From assembly GCA_934182605.1 (NCBI GenBank), contig CAKPRQ010000006.1, positions 1 to 64,000 on the forward strand: a stretch of 64,000 bases of DNA, in the 5' to 3' direction. A program made the position numbers and the translations under genes. Of the stretch, positions 36,842 to 45,565 are shown piece after piece (position 1 is the stretch's first letter; the number at the start of each line of letters is the position of its first letter). The stretch comes from an uncultured Clostridia bacterium. GTDB taxonomy: Bacteria > Bacillota > Clostridia > TANB77 > CAG-508. The notes beneath the pieces were generated by a model. The model worked only from the letters and a program-made list of their open reading frames with translations. It had not been told where the DNA came from and did not search any database.

Positions 36842-37789
36842 CTATTCATCTTCATCTTTAAAAGTTAATCCTAAAGATTTTACTTTATTTATAACTTCTT
36901 CTAAAGATTTTCTACCTAAATTTCTCACTTTCATTAAATGAGATTCAGTTTTATTTGTTAAGTCTTCAACTGTAAATATACCAGCTCTTTTTAAACAATT
37001 ATATGATCTTACAGATAATTCTAATTCTTCTATTGGCATTTCTAAGACACGTTCTTTCTTAGTTTCTTCTTTTTCAATCATAACTTGTGTATTTTTTGCT
37101 ACTTCTGATAAATCTACAAATAATTCTAAGTGACCTGTCATTATTTTTGCAGCTAAGCTTAATGCTTCAAATGGTTTTAAACTTCCATCCGTCCATACTT
37201 CTACTGTTAATTTATCAAAATCCATCATTTGACCAACTCTAGCTGTTTCAACAGTGTAATTTACTTTTTTAACAGGTGTAAAAATTGAGTCTATTGGTAA
37301 AACATTTAATGCTTGATTTGATTTTTTATTATTCTCAGCAGTGTTATATCCTCTTCCTCTTTCAACTGTCATTTCTATTTTTAAAGTTTCACCTTCTGCT
37401 ACTGTAGCAATATGAAGATCAGGATTTAATATTTCTACTGTTCCATCTGTAATTATATCTCCAGCTGTTACTTCTCCTTCACCTTTAAAATCAATAGTTA
37501 CTATTTTTTCTTGCATATCATGAAGTTTTAATCTTACATTCTTTAAATTTAAGATTATTTCTGGTACGTCTTCTACAACTCCTGGAATTGTTGAAAATTC
37601 ATGAACTACGCCATCTATTTTTATACTTGTTATAGCTGCACCTGGTAATGAAGAACGTAAAATTCTTCTTAAAGAATTACCTAATGTGATACCATAACCT
37701 CTTTCTAATGGTTCGCATACAAATTTTCCATAATTTTCTGCATCATTCATTATTAAGCATTCAATGTTTGGTTTTTCAAACTCTATCAT
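36842..37789 (-). CDS. rpoA: RNA polymerase alpha subunit
   Basis: 315 residues. N-terminal dimerisation domain (EPLERGYGITLGNSLRRILR, GAAITSIKIDGVVHEFSTIP) and C-terminal helix-hairpin-helix domain that contacts UP elements and activators (SYNCLKRAGIFTVEDLTNKT, MKVRNLGRKSLEEV). Start ATG with AGGAGGGTAAT upstream. Confidence 0.98.
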   Translation of the reverse strand: MIEFEKPNIECLIMNDAENYGKFVCEPLERGYGITLGNSLRRILRSSLPGAAITSIKIDGVVHEFSTIPGVVEDVPEIILNLKNVRLKLHDMQEKIVTIDFKGEGEVTAGDIITDGTVEILNPDLHIATVAEGETLKIEMTVERGRGYNTAENNKKSNQALNVLPIDSIFTPVKKVNYTVETARVGQMMDFDKLTVEVWTDGSLKPFEALSLAAKIMTGHLELFVDLSEVAKNTQVMIEKEETKKERVLEMPIEELELSVRSYNCLKRAGIFTVEDLTNKTESHLMKVRNLGRKSLEEVINKVKSLGLTFKDEDE

Positions 37790-37882
37790 TATTACCCTCC
37801 TTGAAATATTAATTTTATATTAATATCCCCAATTTTAAATATCAAATTTCTAAATTTAATTTTAAATATATAAGTATAATTA

Positions 37883-38476
37883 TTATTTTGAATATAATTC
37901 AACAATTAAATGCTCTGCTACATCATAATCAATGTCTTCTCTTGATGCTAATCTTACAATTTTACCAGACATATTTTTACCATCAACTTCTACCCAAGGT
38001 GCCATTGCTCTACCTGCACTTAATTCAATATTTTCTTTTATTGTTTTATTGTCTTTTTTATTTTCTTTTACAGCTATAACATCACCAGCTTTTACTATGT
38101 ATGATGCTATATCTACTTTTTTACCATTTACTGTAAATTGTCCATGGTTTACATATTGTCTAGCTTGTGCTCTTGTTTTTGCAAACCCCATTCTAAAAAC
38201 AACATTGTCTAATCTACTTTCTAATAATGTAAGTAAATTTTCACCAGTAATACCTTTTTTGCTAGATGCTATTTCAAAGTATTTTCTAAATTGTCTTTCA
38301 CCTACACCATAAATAAATTTTACTTTTTGTTTTTCTGTAAGTTGCATTCCATACTCACTAACTTTTTTATTAGCCTTTTTTGGTTTTTTATTTGATTTTT
38401 TATCAATTCCTAAAACCATAGGTTCAATACCTAATGTTCTACATCTTTTAAGAATTGGATCTCTTTTTACTGACAT
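37883..38476 (-). CDS. rpsD: 30S ribosomal protein S4
   Basis: 197 residues. An S4 RNA-binding domain is clear (LESRLDNVVFRMGFAKTRAQ, ARQYVNHGQFTVNGKKVDI). It lacks the zinc cysteines of some S4 proteins. Located between rpsK and rpoA as in many Clostridia; S4 often represses this operon in other bacteria (known), not tested here. A 93-nt gap separates it from rpoA. Confidence 0.97.
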   Translation of the reverse strand: MSVKRDPILKRCRTLGIEPMVLGIDKKSNKKPKKANKKVSEYGMQLTEKQKVKFIYGVGERQFRKYFEIASSKKGITGENLLTLLESRLDNVVFRMGFAKTRAQARQYVNHGQFTVNGKKVDIASYIVKAGDVIAVKENKKDNKTIKENIELSAGRAMAPWVEVDGKNMSGKIVRLASREDIDYDVAEHLIVELYSK

Positions 38477-38509
38477 TTATTTTCACCTCTCTATTTTATA
38501 AGATATTTT

Positions 38510-38905
38510 CTACACTCTTCTTCTTTTTGGTGGTCTACAACCATTATGTGGAATTGGTGTAACGTCTTTTATCATACTAATTTCAAGACCTGTAGCTTGT
38601 AATGATCTTATTGCAGCTTCACGTCCTGCTCCTGGTCCTTTTACATATACTTCTACTGTTTTTAATCCATGCTCCATTGCTGCTTTAGCTGCAGTTTCAG
38701 CTGCATTTCCTGCTGCAAATGGTGTACTTTTTCTTGAACCTTTAAATCCTAATTCGCCAGCACTAGCCCAAGATAATGTATTACCTTGTGAATCTGTTAT
38801 AGTAACAATAGTATTATTAAAACTTGAATGTATATGTGCTTGACCTTTATCTATATTTTTTCTGTTTCTTCTTGAAACAGTCTTTTTTGTTACTGCTTTA
38901 GCCAT
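38510..38905 (-). CDS. rpsK: 30S ribosomal protein S11
   Basis: 131 residues. GQAHIHSSFNNTIVTITDSQ and the end IKDVTPIPHNGCRPPKRRRV are diagnostic. Start ATG with AGGAGGATAATC upstream, 15 nt after rpsM. Confidence 0.98.
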   Translation of the reverse strand: MAKAVTKKTVSRRNRKNIDKGQAHIHSSFNNTIVTITDSQGNTLSWASAGELGFKGSRKSTPFAAGNAAETAAKAAMEHGLKTVEVYVKGPGAGREAAIRSLQATGLEISMIKDVTPIPHNGCRPPKRRRV

Positions 38906-38920
38906 TATAGATTATCCTCC

Positions 38921-39292
38921 TTAAACACTCTTTTTACTTTTACTAACTAATTTTCTAGGACCTTTTCTTGTACGGGCATTAGTTTTTGTTCTTTGTCCTC
39001 TTACAGGTAGTCCTCTTCTATGTCTTAAGCCTCTATAACATCCGATTTCTGTTAATCTTTTAATATTTAAAGCTACTTCTCTTCTTAAATCACCTTCTAC
39101 TTTGTAATCTTCCATAGCTTTTCTTATTTTATTAACATCCTCATCTGATAAATCTTTTACTCTAGTATCTGGATTAACTCCAGCCTCTGCAAGAATTTTA
39201 TTTGAACTTGTTCTTCCTATACCATAAATATAAGTAAGTCCTATTTCAACTCTTTTTTCCCTAGGTAAATCTACTCCTGCTATACGAGCCAT
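38921..39292 (-). CDS. rpsM: 30S ribosomal protein S13
   Basis: 123 residues from ATG 39292 (MARIAGVDLP, GGAGG upstream). YIYGIGRTSSNKILAEAGV, GLRHRRGLPVRGQRTKTNAR and a basic tail are typical. Confidence 0.98.
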   Translation of the reverse strand: MARIAGVDLPREKRVEIGLTYIYGIGRTSSNKILAEAGVNPDTRVKDLSDEDVNKIRKAMEDYKVEGDLRREVALNIKRLTEIGCYRGLRHRRGLPVRGQRTKTNARTRKGPRKLVSKSKKSV

Positions 39293-39451
39293 AATTTTTA
39301 GCACCTCCATATTTTTTCTTTATTAAAAATTATTCCTGGGATTGTAATCGTTTTTTACATAGAAAAAACGACAAAGAATATTTTTAAAATTTATATAAAC
39401 ACAATTAAATTTATCAGCCGCTACTTAATTGTGTTGATATCTAAACTAAAA
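39293..39451 (-). other. rpmJ-rpsM spacer with two hairpins
   Basis: Within an otherwise tight operon this spacer holds two inverted repeats: CGTTTTTT/AAAAAACG at 39349-39370 and AACACAATTAA/TTAATTGTGTT at 39398-39435. They could be an attenuator, RNA processing site or internal leader for rpsM-rplQ. No promoter assigned. Confidence 0.45.
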
Positions 39452-39565
39452 TTAACCTTGTCTTTGTTTATGTTTTGGGTTTTCACAGATTACCCTAACA
39501 ACACCTTTTCTTTTAATTACTTTGCATTTTTCACACATTTTTTTTACTGATGGTCTTACCTTCAT
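39452..39565 (-). CDS. rpmJ: 50S ribosomal protein L36
   Basis: 37 residues, MKVRPSVKKMCEKCKVIKRK...CENPKHKQRQG, with the Cys-x2-Cys...Cys-x4-His zinc site. Start ATG with AGAGGTG upstream. Too short for most ORF callers but certain by sequence and place. Confidence 0.97.
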   Translation of the reverse strand: MKVRPSVKKMCEKCKVIKRKGVVRVICENPKHKQRQG

Positions 39566-39623
39566 CTTATTCACCTCTTATTTTATAATAATATGTTTTA
39601 ATAAACATGTTTCAAGCAATACA

Positions 39624-39842
39624 TTATTTTGCTCTCCATGTTATACGACCTTTAGTTAAATCATATGGAGAAAGTTCTAATTTTACTTTGTCTCCTGGTA
39701 ATATCTTAATATAATTCATTCTTAATTTACCAGAGATATGTGCCAATACTTCATGTCCATTTTCTAATTTTACTTTAAACACTGTATTTGGCAAAGAGTC
39801 AGTTACTACACCTTCTACCTCTATAACATCTTCTTTAGACAT
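39624..39842 (-). CDS. infA: Translation initiation factor IF-1
   Basis: 72 residues from ATG 39842 (MSKEDVIEVEG; GGAGG 8 nt upstream), the standard length. The S1/OB fold is shown by VKLENGHEVLAHISGKLRMN and ILPGDKVKLELSPYDLTKGR. Confidence 0.98.
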   Translation of the reverse strand: MSKEDVIEVEGVVTDSLPNTVFKVKLENGHEVLAHISGKLRMNYIKILPGDKVKLELSPYDLTKGRITWRAK

Positions 39843-39911
39843 ATTTATTACCTCCATATTATAAAAAATTAAATATTTTTCCAATAACTATTATATTATA
39901 CACTAAATTTC

Positions 39912-40679
39912 CTATAATGTCAATATTTGGGGTTCATTTTCTGTAATTAAAACTGTATTTTCGTAATGCGCTGTTAATGTTCCATCTTCTGAAACGATTG
40001 TCCAGCCATCATCTAGTTCAAGAATACCTTCTTTTCCCATTATAACCATGGGTTCTATTGCTAATGTCATCCCCGGCATTAATCTTATACCTTTTCCTGG
40101 TTTTCCATAATTTGGAATTCCTGGATCTTCATGCATTTCTTTCCCTATTCCATGACCTTGAAATTCTTTTACAACAGAATATCCATGTTCTTTTACATAA
40201 TTTCCTATTGTTGATGATATATCTCCTAAACGATTTCCTTTTTTAGCAAATTTAATTCCTTCGAAAAAGGCTTGTTTAGTTACTGCAACTAATTCTTGAG
40301 CTTCTTTAGATACATTTCCCACTAAATAGGTTCTTGCACAATCTCCATGATATCCATTTTTTAAGACTACTAAGTCTATACTTACGATGTCTCCATCTTT
40401 AATTATTATCTTATCTGATGGTACTCCATGTATAAGCACATCATTTATAGAAATACATAATGTTCCTGGAAATGGTGGCATATCTTTATAATAATTTGGA
40501 TAATTTTTTTGAGCTGGAATTGCATTTTGAGATAATATATATTTTTCTGCAATTTTATCTAATTCCAGTGTTGATATTCCTGGTTTTATTGCTTTTTCTA
40601 CTATTTTTTGAGTCTCATTTGCAATTCTGCAAGCTTCCTTCATTATTTCTATTTCTTTTTTAGATTTTATTGTTACCAA
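39912..40679 (-). CDS. map: Methionine aminopeptidase type I
   Basis: 255 residues. Removes N-terminal Met from new proteins. Metal ligands are in SIDLVVLKNGYHGDCARTYL (Asp, Asp), GHGIGKEMHEDPGIPNYG (His), LAIEPMVIMG (Glu) and YENTVLITE (Glu). Type I without an N-terminal zinc finger. It lies between adk and infA, with a 254-nt gap to adk. Confidence 0.96.
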   Translation of the reverse strand: MVTIKSKKEIEIMKEACRIANETQKIVEKAIKPGISTLELDKIAEKYILSQNAIPAQKNYPNYYKDMPPFPGTLCISINDVLIHGVPSDKIIIKDGDIVSIDLVVLKNGYHGDCARTYLVGNVSKEAQELVAVTKQAFFEGIKFAKKGNRLGDISSTIGNYVKEHGYSVVKEFQGHGIGKEMHEDPGIPNYGKPGKGIRLMPGMTLAIEPMVIMGKEGILELDDGWTIVSEDGTLTAHYENTVLITENEPQILTL

Positions 40680-40933
40680 TTTAAAACACTTACTTTCTAA
40701 AAAACTTATAATTATTATTTTGTTAATTTAATAATAGTTTTTAAATATAATTTTTTTAAGTAAACTATCAAATAAAACATTCACAGAATTTCTAAACATT
40801 TTCTATGGCACCCTTCCAAGGTAAACTTGAACGCTTTCCATAAAAAATATTAAGAACTTCTAGCTCTGTTTTATTATGAATAGTTTAACTTTGCAAAAAT
40901 TATATTTAAAAACATATTATAAGTAATAAATAA
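40680..40933 (-). other. Unexplained adk-map spacer with a GC-richer block
   Basis: 254 nt between adk and map in an otherwise compact operon. The block at about 40802-40842 (TATGGCACCCTTCCAAGGTA... on plus) is clearly less AT-rich and partly self-complementary (ATGGAAAGCGTTC against GGAAGGGTGCCAT). It could be a structured RNA, perhaps a leader controlling map-infA. I match it to no known riboswitch. Confidence 0.4.
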
Positions 40934-41603
40934 CTAATTATTTTTCTTAGCATACTCAACAAATTCATTAGCAACATCTATAGATGTTTTATGATTTTCT
41001 AAAGTAATTTGTTTTTCTACTAATACACCTGTTTCCTTATAATAATTAATTATTTCTGGACTAGTTTTTTTATAAACTTCTAATCTTTCTTTAAAAACCG
41101 CCTCATTATCATCAGGTCTTTGTATTAATTTACTTCCACATTTATCACATATATTTTCTTTAGAAGGTTTTTTAAATTCTAAATTATATATTTCCCTACA
41201 AGAATCATTACTACAAATTCTTCTTTTTAAAATTCTATCTAAAATAATTTGTTCTTCAACATTTAGATATAAAACATAATCTATTTTAGTATTATTTTCT
41301 TTTAAAAATTCATCTAATTTAATAGCTTGAGTTTTTGTTCTTGGATATCCATCTAATAATGCCCCGTTTTTTACATCGTCTTTCTGTAACCTATCATATA
41401 TAATTTTTATTGTTAATTCGTCAGGTACTAATAAGCCATTATTAACATATTTGGCTAATTCTTTTCCTAACTCATTACCTTCTTTAATATATTCTCTAAA
41501 TATATCTCCTGTGGAAATATGTACTAGTCCTAAATCCTTAGCCACCATATTTCCTACAGTACCTTTACCACTTCCGTGGCGTTCCTAACATAATTATATA
41601 CAT
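40934..41603 (-). CDS. adk: Adenylate kinase, +1 frameshift at CGG
   Basis: Interconverts AMP + ATP and 2 ADP. Essential where tested and normally single copy. The gene starts at ATG 41603, 27 nt after secY. Codons 1-9 give MYIIMLGTP; codon 10 is CGG (41576-41574) and the frame stops at TAA three codons later. Skipping the C gives GSGKGTVGN then MVAKDLGLVHISTGDIFRE to 40934, restoring the P-loop GTPGSGKGT and a normal 222-residue enzyme. The zinc lid has CSNDSCREIY and CDKCGSKLIQRPDD; LLDGYPRTKTQA and DYVLYLNVEEQI are also typical. Location secY-adk-map is canonical, so this is the housekeeping copy. Confidence 0.94.
41574..41576 (-). other. CGG recoding site in adk
   Basis: Minus-strand reading: GGA ACG CCA CGG AAG TGG TAA. 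Skipping C gives CCA (C) GGA AGT GGT AAA GGT, the P-loop Pro-Gly-Ser-Gly-Lys-Gly. This is the strongest of the three sites because the gene should be essential. Confidence 0.88.
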
Positions 41604-41630
41604 ATATATACTCACAATCTCTTTTCTTTA

Positions 41631-42953
41631 TTATTCTAAAAATCCTTTATAATGTCTCATAACTAATTGAGATTCTAACTGTTGAATAATTTCTATAACT
41701 ACACCAACAACAATTAATATTGATGTTCCACCAAATGCTATATTTAATCCTGTAAATTTCATGAACATAGGTAATATAGCTACTACACCTAAATATATAC
41801 CTCCAAATACAGTTAATTTACTCATTACTGATGTTAAATAATCTGTTGTAGGTTTTCCAGCTCTTATTCCTGGTATGAAGCCACCATTTTTCTTAATGTT
41901 GCTTGATACTTCAGCTGGATTGAATACTGCATAAGTATAGAAAAATGTAAATCCAACTATTAATAATAAATATACTATTGCATTAGCAATTACATACCCA
42001 ATAGCTACATCTGAAGATGATGTTGCTAATGAAAAATTATATAATACATTTAAAAATCCTGATTCTGAAGCAATATTAGGATTAAATATTTGTATTATTA
42101 AAGCAGGGAATGTCATAAATGATGAAGCAAAAATTATTGGAATAACACCTGCCATTGCTAATTTTAATGGTATATGTGTATTTTGTCCTCCATACATTTT
42201 TCTTCCTACTACTTTTTTAGCATATTGTACAGGAATTCTTCTTTCAGCTTTTTGTACAAATACAACTGCTGCTACAAGAATTAATGCACCTACTAATATT
42301 CCTAAAGATTTTATTAATCCAACAGAATCAAAACCTGCTGTTGTAAATAATAAGCCCCATATTGTAGTTAATAATGTTGGTAAACCTGCGATTATACCTA
42401 CAAATATAATCATAGATATACCGTTACCAATACCTTTCTTAGTAATTTGTTCTCCAAGCCACATTAATATTGATGTACCAGTTACTAATGATATAATAAC
42501 TGTTAACGCTGTAATAAATCCATTGTCTAAGAATATTCCACTTGCACTATATGAAATATAAATTCCTATAGCTTCTACTGTTGCTAAAACTATTGTAACT
42601 ATTTTAGTTATTTTATTTATTTTAGCTCTTCCCATTTCTCCGCCTTCTTTAGCTAACTTATCCAAAGAAGGTATTACCATTTGCAATAACTGCATTATAA
42701 TCGATGCTGTAATATAAGGTGTAATAGACATTGCAAATAATGAGAATCTTGAAAAAGCGCCCCCTGATATTAAATCTATAAGTCCTACTAGACTTTGAGA
42801 AGAATTAGCCATAGCATCTGCTAATGCTATAACATCTACACCAGGTGCTGTTATATAACAACCAATTCTAAAAACTACGATTAAAACTAATGTATATAAA
42901 AGTTTTTTTCTTACTGCTGGAGTTTTTATCGCGTTCATAATAGTTTTAAACAT
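41631..42953 (-). CDS. secY: Preprotein translocase subunit SecY
   Basis: 440 residues with ten hydrophobic helices; the channel of the Sec machinery. SecY signatures: GGAFSRFSLFAMSITPYITA, GIGNGISMIIFVGI, RRIPVQYAKKVVGRKMYGGQ and the C-terminal YKGFLE. Its ATG overlaps the rplO stop by one base (TAATG). Confidence 0.98.
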   Translation of the reverse strand: MFKTIMNAIKTPAVRKKLLYTLVLIVVFRIGCYITAPGVDVIALADAMANSSQSLVGLIDLISGGAFSRFSLFAMSITPYITASIIMQLLQMVIPSLDKLAKEGGEMGRAKINKITKIVTIVLATVEAIGIYISYSASGIFLDNGFITALTVIISLVTGTSILMWLGEQITKKGIGNGISMIIFVGIIAGLPTLLTTIWGLLFTTAGFDSVGLIKSLGILVGALILVAAVVFVQKAERRIPVQYAKKVVGRKMYGGQNTHIPLKLAMAGVIPIIFASSFMTFPALIIQIFNPNIASESGFLNVLYNFSLATSSSDVAIGYVIANAIVYLLLIVGFTFFYTYAVFNPAEVSSNIKKNGGFIPGIRAGKPTTDYLTSVMSKLTVFGGIYLGVVAILPMFMKFTGLNIAFGGTSILIVVGVVIEIIQQLESQLVMRHYKGFLE

Positions 42954-43390
42954 TATTTATTCACCTCAACCTTTCCTCCAGCTGCTTCAATTTTTTCTTG
43001 AGCACCTTTTGTACATTTAACAGCTTTTACTGTTAATGCTTTTTCTATATTGCCTGTTCCTAAAATAACAATACCATCATTTATTTTAGATATAATTCCT
43101 TCTGCTAATAAAGTTTCAGCTGTTACTTCTTTTGCTTTAGATTTATTTAACATTGTTAAAGTAACTTCTGTATATGTTAAAGCATGGATATTAGTAAATC
43201 CTCTTTTTGGTAATCTTCTATATAATGGTGTTTGGCCACCTTCAAATCCTCTTCTTACTCCACCACCTGATCTAGCCTTTTGTCCTTTTTGACCACGTCC
43301 TGAAGTTTTTCCAAGTCCTGAACTTGAACCTCTACCTACTCTTTTTCTTGATACTCTTTTTGTAGCACTTTTAATTTCGCCTAATTGCAT
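42953..43390 (-). CDS. rplO: 50S ribosomal protein L15
   Basis: 145 residues. The basic glycine-rich N-terminus (KRVGRGSSSGLGKTSGRGQK, GVRRGFEGGQTPLYRRLPKR) is diagnostic. It starts only 41 nt after rpsE; the gene normally between them, rpmD (L30), is missing. Confidence 0.98.
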   Translation of the reverse strand: MQLGEIKSATKRVSRKRVGRGSSSGLGKTSGRGQKGQKARSGGGVRRGFEGGQTPLYRRLPKRGFTNIHALTYTEVTLTMLNKSKAKEVTAETLLAEGIISKINDGIVILGTGNIEKALTVKAVKCTKGAQEKIEAAGGKVEVNK

Positions 43391-43431
43391 CGTAAATTCA
43401 CCTCCAATATTTAATTTTAAATTATTTTAAA

Positions 43432-43926
43432 TTATAATATATCTTCAACTCTTTTGCCTCTTTTTTTGGCAACTTGTTCTATTGTGTTCATATTTTGTAA
43501 TGCATTTATAGTAGCAAACACTACGTTTCTTGGATTATTTGTTCCAATAACTTTAGTTTTTATATCTCTATATCCAGCTAATTCTAATACTGGTCTTACG
43601 CTACCACCTGCAATTAATCCTGAACCTTCAGCACCTGGTTTTAATAATACAGTTGCACTACCAAATTTGCCTAAATATTCGTGAGGTATTGTTGTTCCTA
43701 CAATTGGAACTTCTATTAAATTCTTTTTAGCTTCGTCTATAGCTTTTTTTATTGCATCTGGTACTTCAGCTGCTTTACCATTTCCTACACCAATATGTCC
43801 ATTACCATCTCCAACTACAACTACAGCACTAAATCTAAAAGTTCTACCACCTTTTACAACTTTTGCAACTCTATTAATTGCAACTACTTTTTCTTTTAAT
43901 TCTTGAACTTCATTATTTGATTCCAT
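43432..43926 (-). CDS. rpsE: 30S ribosomal protein S5
   Basis: 164 residues. Double-stranded-RNA-binding-like N-terminus (INRVAKVVKGGRTFRFSAVV, VGDGNGHIGVGNGKAAEVPD) and LLKPGAEGSGLIAGGSVRPV. Start ATG with AGGAGG upstream, 30 nt after rplR. Confidence 0.98.
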   Translation of the reverse strand: MESNNEVQELKEKVVAINRVAKVVKGGRTFRFSAVVVVGDGNGHIGVGNGKAAEVPDAIKKAIDEAKKNLIEVPIVGTTIPHEYLGKFGSATVLLKPGAEGSGLIAGGSVRPVLELAGYRDIKTKVIGTNNPRNVVFATINALQNMNTIEQVAKKRGKRVEDIL

Positions 43927-43956
43927 TGAATTCGAAATCCTCCTTCCTTAAATTTT

Positions 43957-44316
43957 TTAAAATTCTAAGCCTGCTTCTCTTGCAGATTCTGCTAATGCTT
44001 TAACTACTCCATGATAAATATATCCACTTCTATCAAATACTATAGTCTTTATATTTTTTTCCATTGCTCTTTTAGCAATTAAAGCACCTATTTCTTTAGC
44101 AGCAGCAACATTAGAGTGTTTTTCTTTTATCTCTTTATCTAATGTAGATGCGCTTACTAATGTTACACCTTTTGTATCATCAATTACTTGTGCATACAAA
44201 TTTGTATTACTTCTAAAAACACAAAGTCTTGGACGCTCTGTAGTACCTGATACTTTATTACGAACTCTAGCATGTCTTCTTTCTCTTTCAGACTTTCTAT
44301 CTATTTTTGTAATCAT
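43957..44316 (-). CDS. rplR: 50S ribosomal protein L18
   Basis: 119 residues. ERRHARVRNKVSGTTERPRL, VFRSNTNLYAQVIDD and FDRSGYIYHGVVKALAESAR are typical. Binds 5S rRNA. Start ATG with AGAGGTG upstream. Confidence 0.98.
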   Translation of the reverse strand: MITKIDRKSERERRHARVRNKVSGTTERPRLCVFRSNTNLYAQVIDDTKGVTLVSASTLDKEIKEKHSNVAAAKEIGALIAKRAMEKNIKTIVFDRSGYIYHGVVKALAESAREAGLEF

Positions 44317-44339
44317 TTAATTTTCACCTCTTCTAAACT

Positions 44340-44879
44340 TTATTTCTTACCTGTCTTACCTTCTTTTCTACGAATAACTTCATAATCGTATTTAATACCT
44401 TTACCTCTATATACTTCAGGTAATCTTTTTGTTCTAATAACAGCAGCAGTTTGACCTACTAATTCTTTATCAATTCCTTTTACTATTATTTGGTTAGGTG
44501 TTGGAACCTCAAATTTAATTCCTTCTGGTTCTTCCATTTCTACTGGATGTGAATAGCCTAAGTTAAGAACTAATTTTTTGCCTTGTTTTTGTGCTCTATA
44601 ACCTACACCATTAACTTCTAATGTTTTTGAAAATTCATTAGTTACACCTAATATCATATTATTTATTAATGTTCTTGTTAAACCGTGTAAACTTCTATTT
44701 TCTTTTAAGTCATTTGGTCTAGCAACTGTTACAGTATTATCTTTAACCTCAATTTTCATATCTTTATGCATTTCTTTTGTCATTGTTCCTTTAGGGCCTT
44801 TAACTGTAACAACATTTCCATCTATTTTTACTTCTACTCCTTCTGGAATTGCTATTGGTTTATTTCCTATTCTTGACAT
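44340..44879 (-). CDS. rplF: 50S ribosomal protein L6
   Basis: 179 residues; SRIGNKPIAIPEGVEVKIDG at the start and the signature RLPEVYRGKGIKYDYEVIRR at the end. Start ATG with AAAGGAG upstream. Confidence 0.98.
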   Translation of the reverse strand: MSRIGNKPIAIPEGVEVKIDGNVVTVKGPKGTMTKEMHKDMKIEVKDNTVTVARPNDLKENRSLHGLTRTLINNMILGVTNEFSKTLEVNGVGYRAQKQGKKLVLNLGYSHPVEMEEPEGIKFEVPTPNQIIVKGIDKELVGQTAAVIRTKRLPEVYRGKGIKYDYEVIRRKEGKTGKK

Positions 44880-44904
44880 TATTTATTAACTCCTTTCTTA
44901 AATA

Positions 44905-45303
44905 TTACCAAACATATGCTAAAACTTCTCCACCAACATTATTTTTTCTTGCATCTTTATCTGTCATAATTCCTTTTGGTGTTGATATTATAGCTATTCC
45001 TAATCCGTTAAGAACTTTTGGTAATTCTTCTTTTGAAGCATAAATTCTTAACCCAGGTTTACTTATTCTTTTCAATCCAGCTATAACTTTATTTCCTTTT
45101 TCATCATACTTTAAAGTAACTCTTATAACACCTTGTGTGTCGTTTTCAAGTTCTTCATATGATGTTATATATCCTTCATTATATAAGATTTCAGCTATTG
45201 CTAACTTCATTTTTGATTTTGGAATATCTACGATTTTTGCTTTAGATTTATTTCCATTTCTAATTCTTGTTAACATATCAGCTATTGGATCAGTAGTATT
45301 CAT
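44905..45303 (-). CDS. rpsH: 30S ribosomal protein S8
   Basis: 132 residues; TDPIADMLTRIRNGNKSKAK and the signature GLGIAIISTPKGIMTDKDAR. S8 represses the spc operon in E. coli; a matching site was not identified here. Start ATG with AGGAGG upstream. Confidence 0.98.
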   Translation of the reverse strand: MNTTDPIADMLTRIRNGNKSKAKIVDIPKSKMKLAIAEILYNEGYITSYEELENDTQGVIRVTLKYDEKGNKVIAGLKRISKPGLRIYASKEELPKVLNGLGIAIISTPKGIMTDKDARKNNVGGEVLAYVW

Positions 45304-45348
45304 ATTTTTATTTACCTCCTTTTAAGTTTTACAAATCTATTAGATTTA

Positions 45349-45534
45349 TTACCAGCTAGCTTTTTTAACTCCTGGTATTTCACCTTTATGTGCTAATTCT
45401 CTAAAACATACACGGCATATACCATATTTTCTAATATATGCATGTGGTCTACCACATAATTTACATCTATTATATTCTCTTGTTTTATATTTTTGTGGTC
45501 TTTGTTGTTTTACTTTCATTGATTTTTTAGCCAT
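45349..45534 (-). CDS. rpsN: 30S ribosomal protein S14, zinc type
   Basis: 61 residues, the short zinc-binding form: CKLCGRPHAYIRKYGICRVC. Start ATG with AGGAGG upstream. Confidence 0.98.
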   Translation of the reverse strand: MAKKSMKVKQQRPQKYKTREYNRCKLCGRPHAYIRKYGICRVCFRELAHKGEIPGVKKASW

Positions 45535-45565
45535 TTGATTAAATTACCTCCTTTAAGGTTATATT

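Noticed and set aside
40805..40843. Tiny peptide ORF (MESVQVYLGRVP) in the adk-map spacer
   Set aside because: Twelve codons with no ribosome binding site; the nucleotide pairing pattern is the more likely signal.
14311..41576. Random assembly errors as cause of the three frameshifts
   Set aside because: None of the sites is a long homopolymer and all produce the same otherwise absent codon before a Gly. Raw reads would settle it.
40934..41603. adk simply a pseudogene
   Set aside because: The rest of the sequence is fully conserved, the gene is in its canonical operon, and the same CGG-type break occurs in two other genes, so decay is the less likely reading. Not fully excluded without the whole genome.
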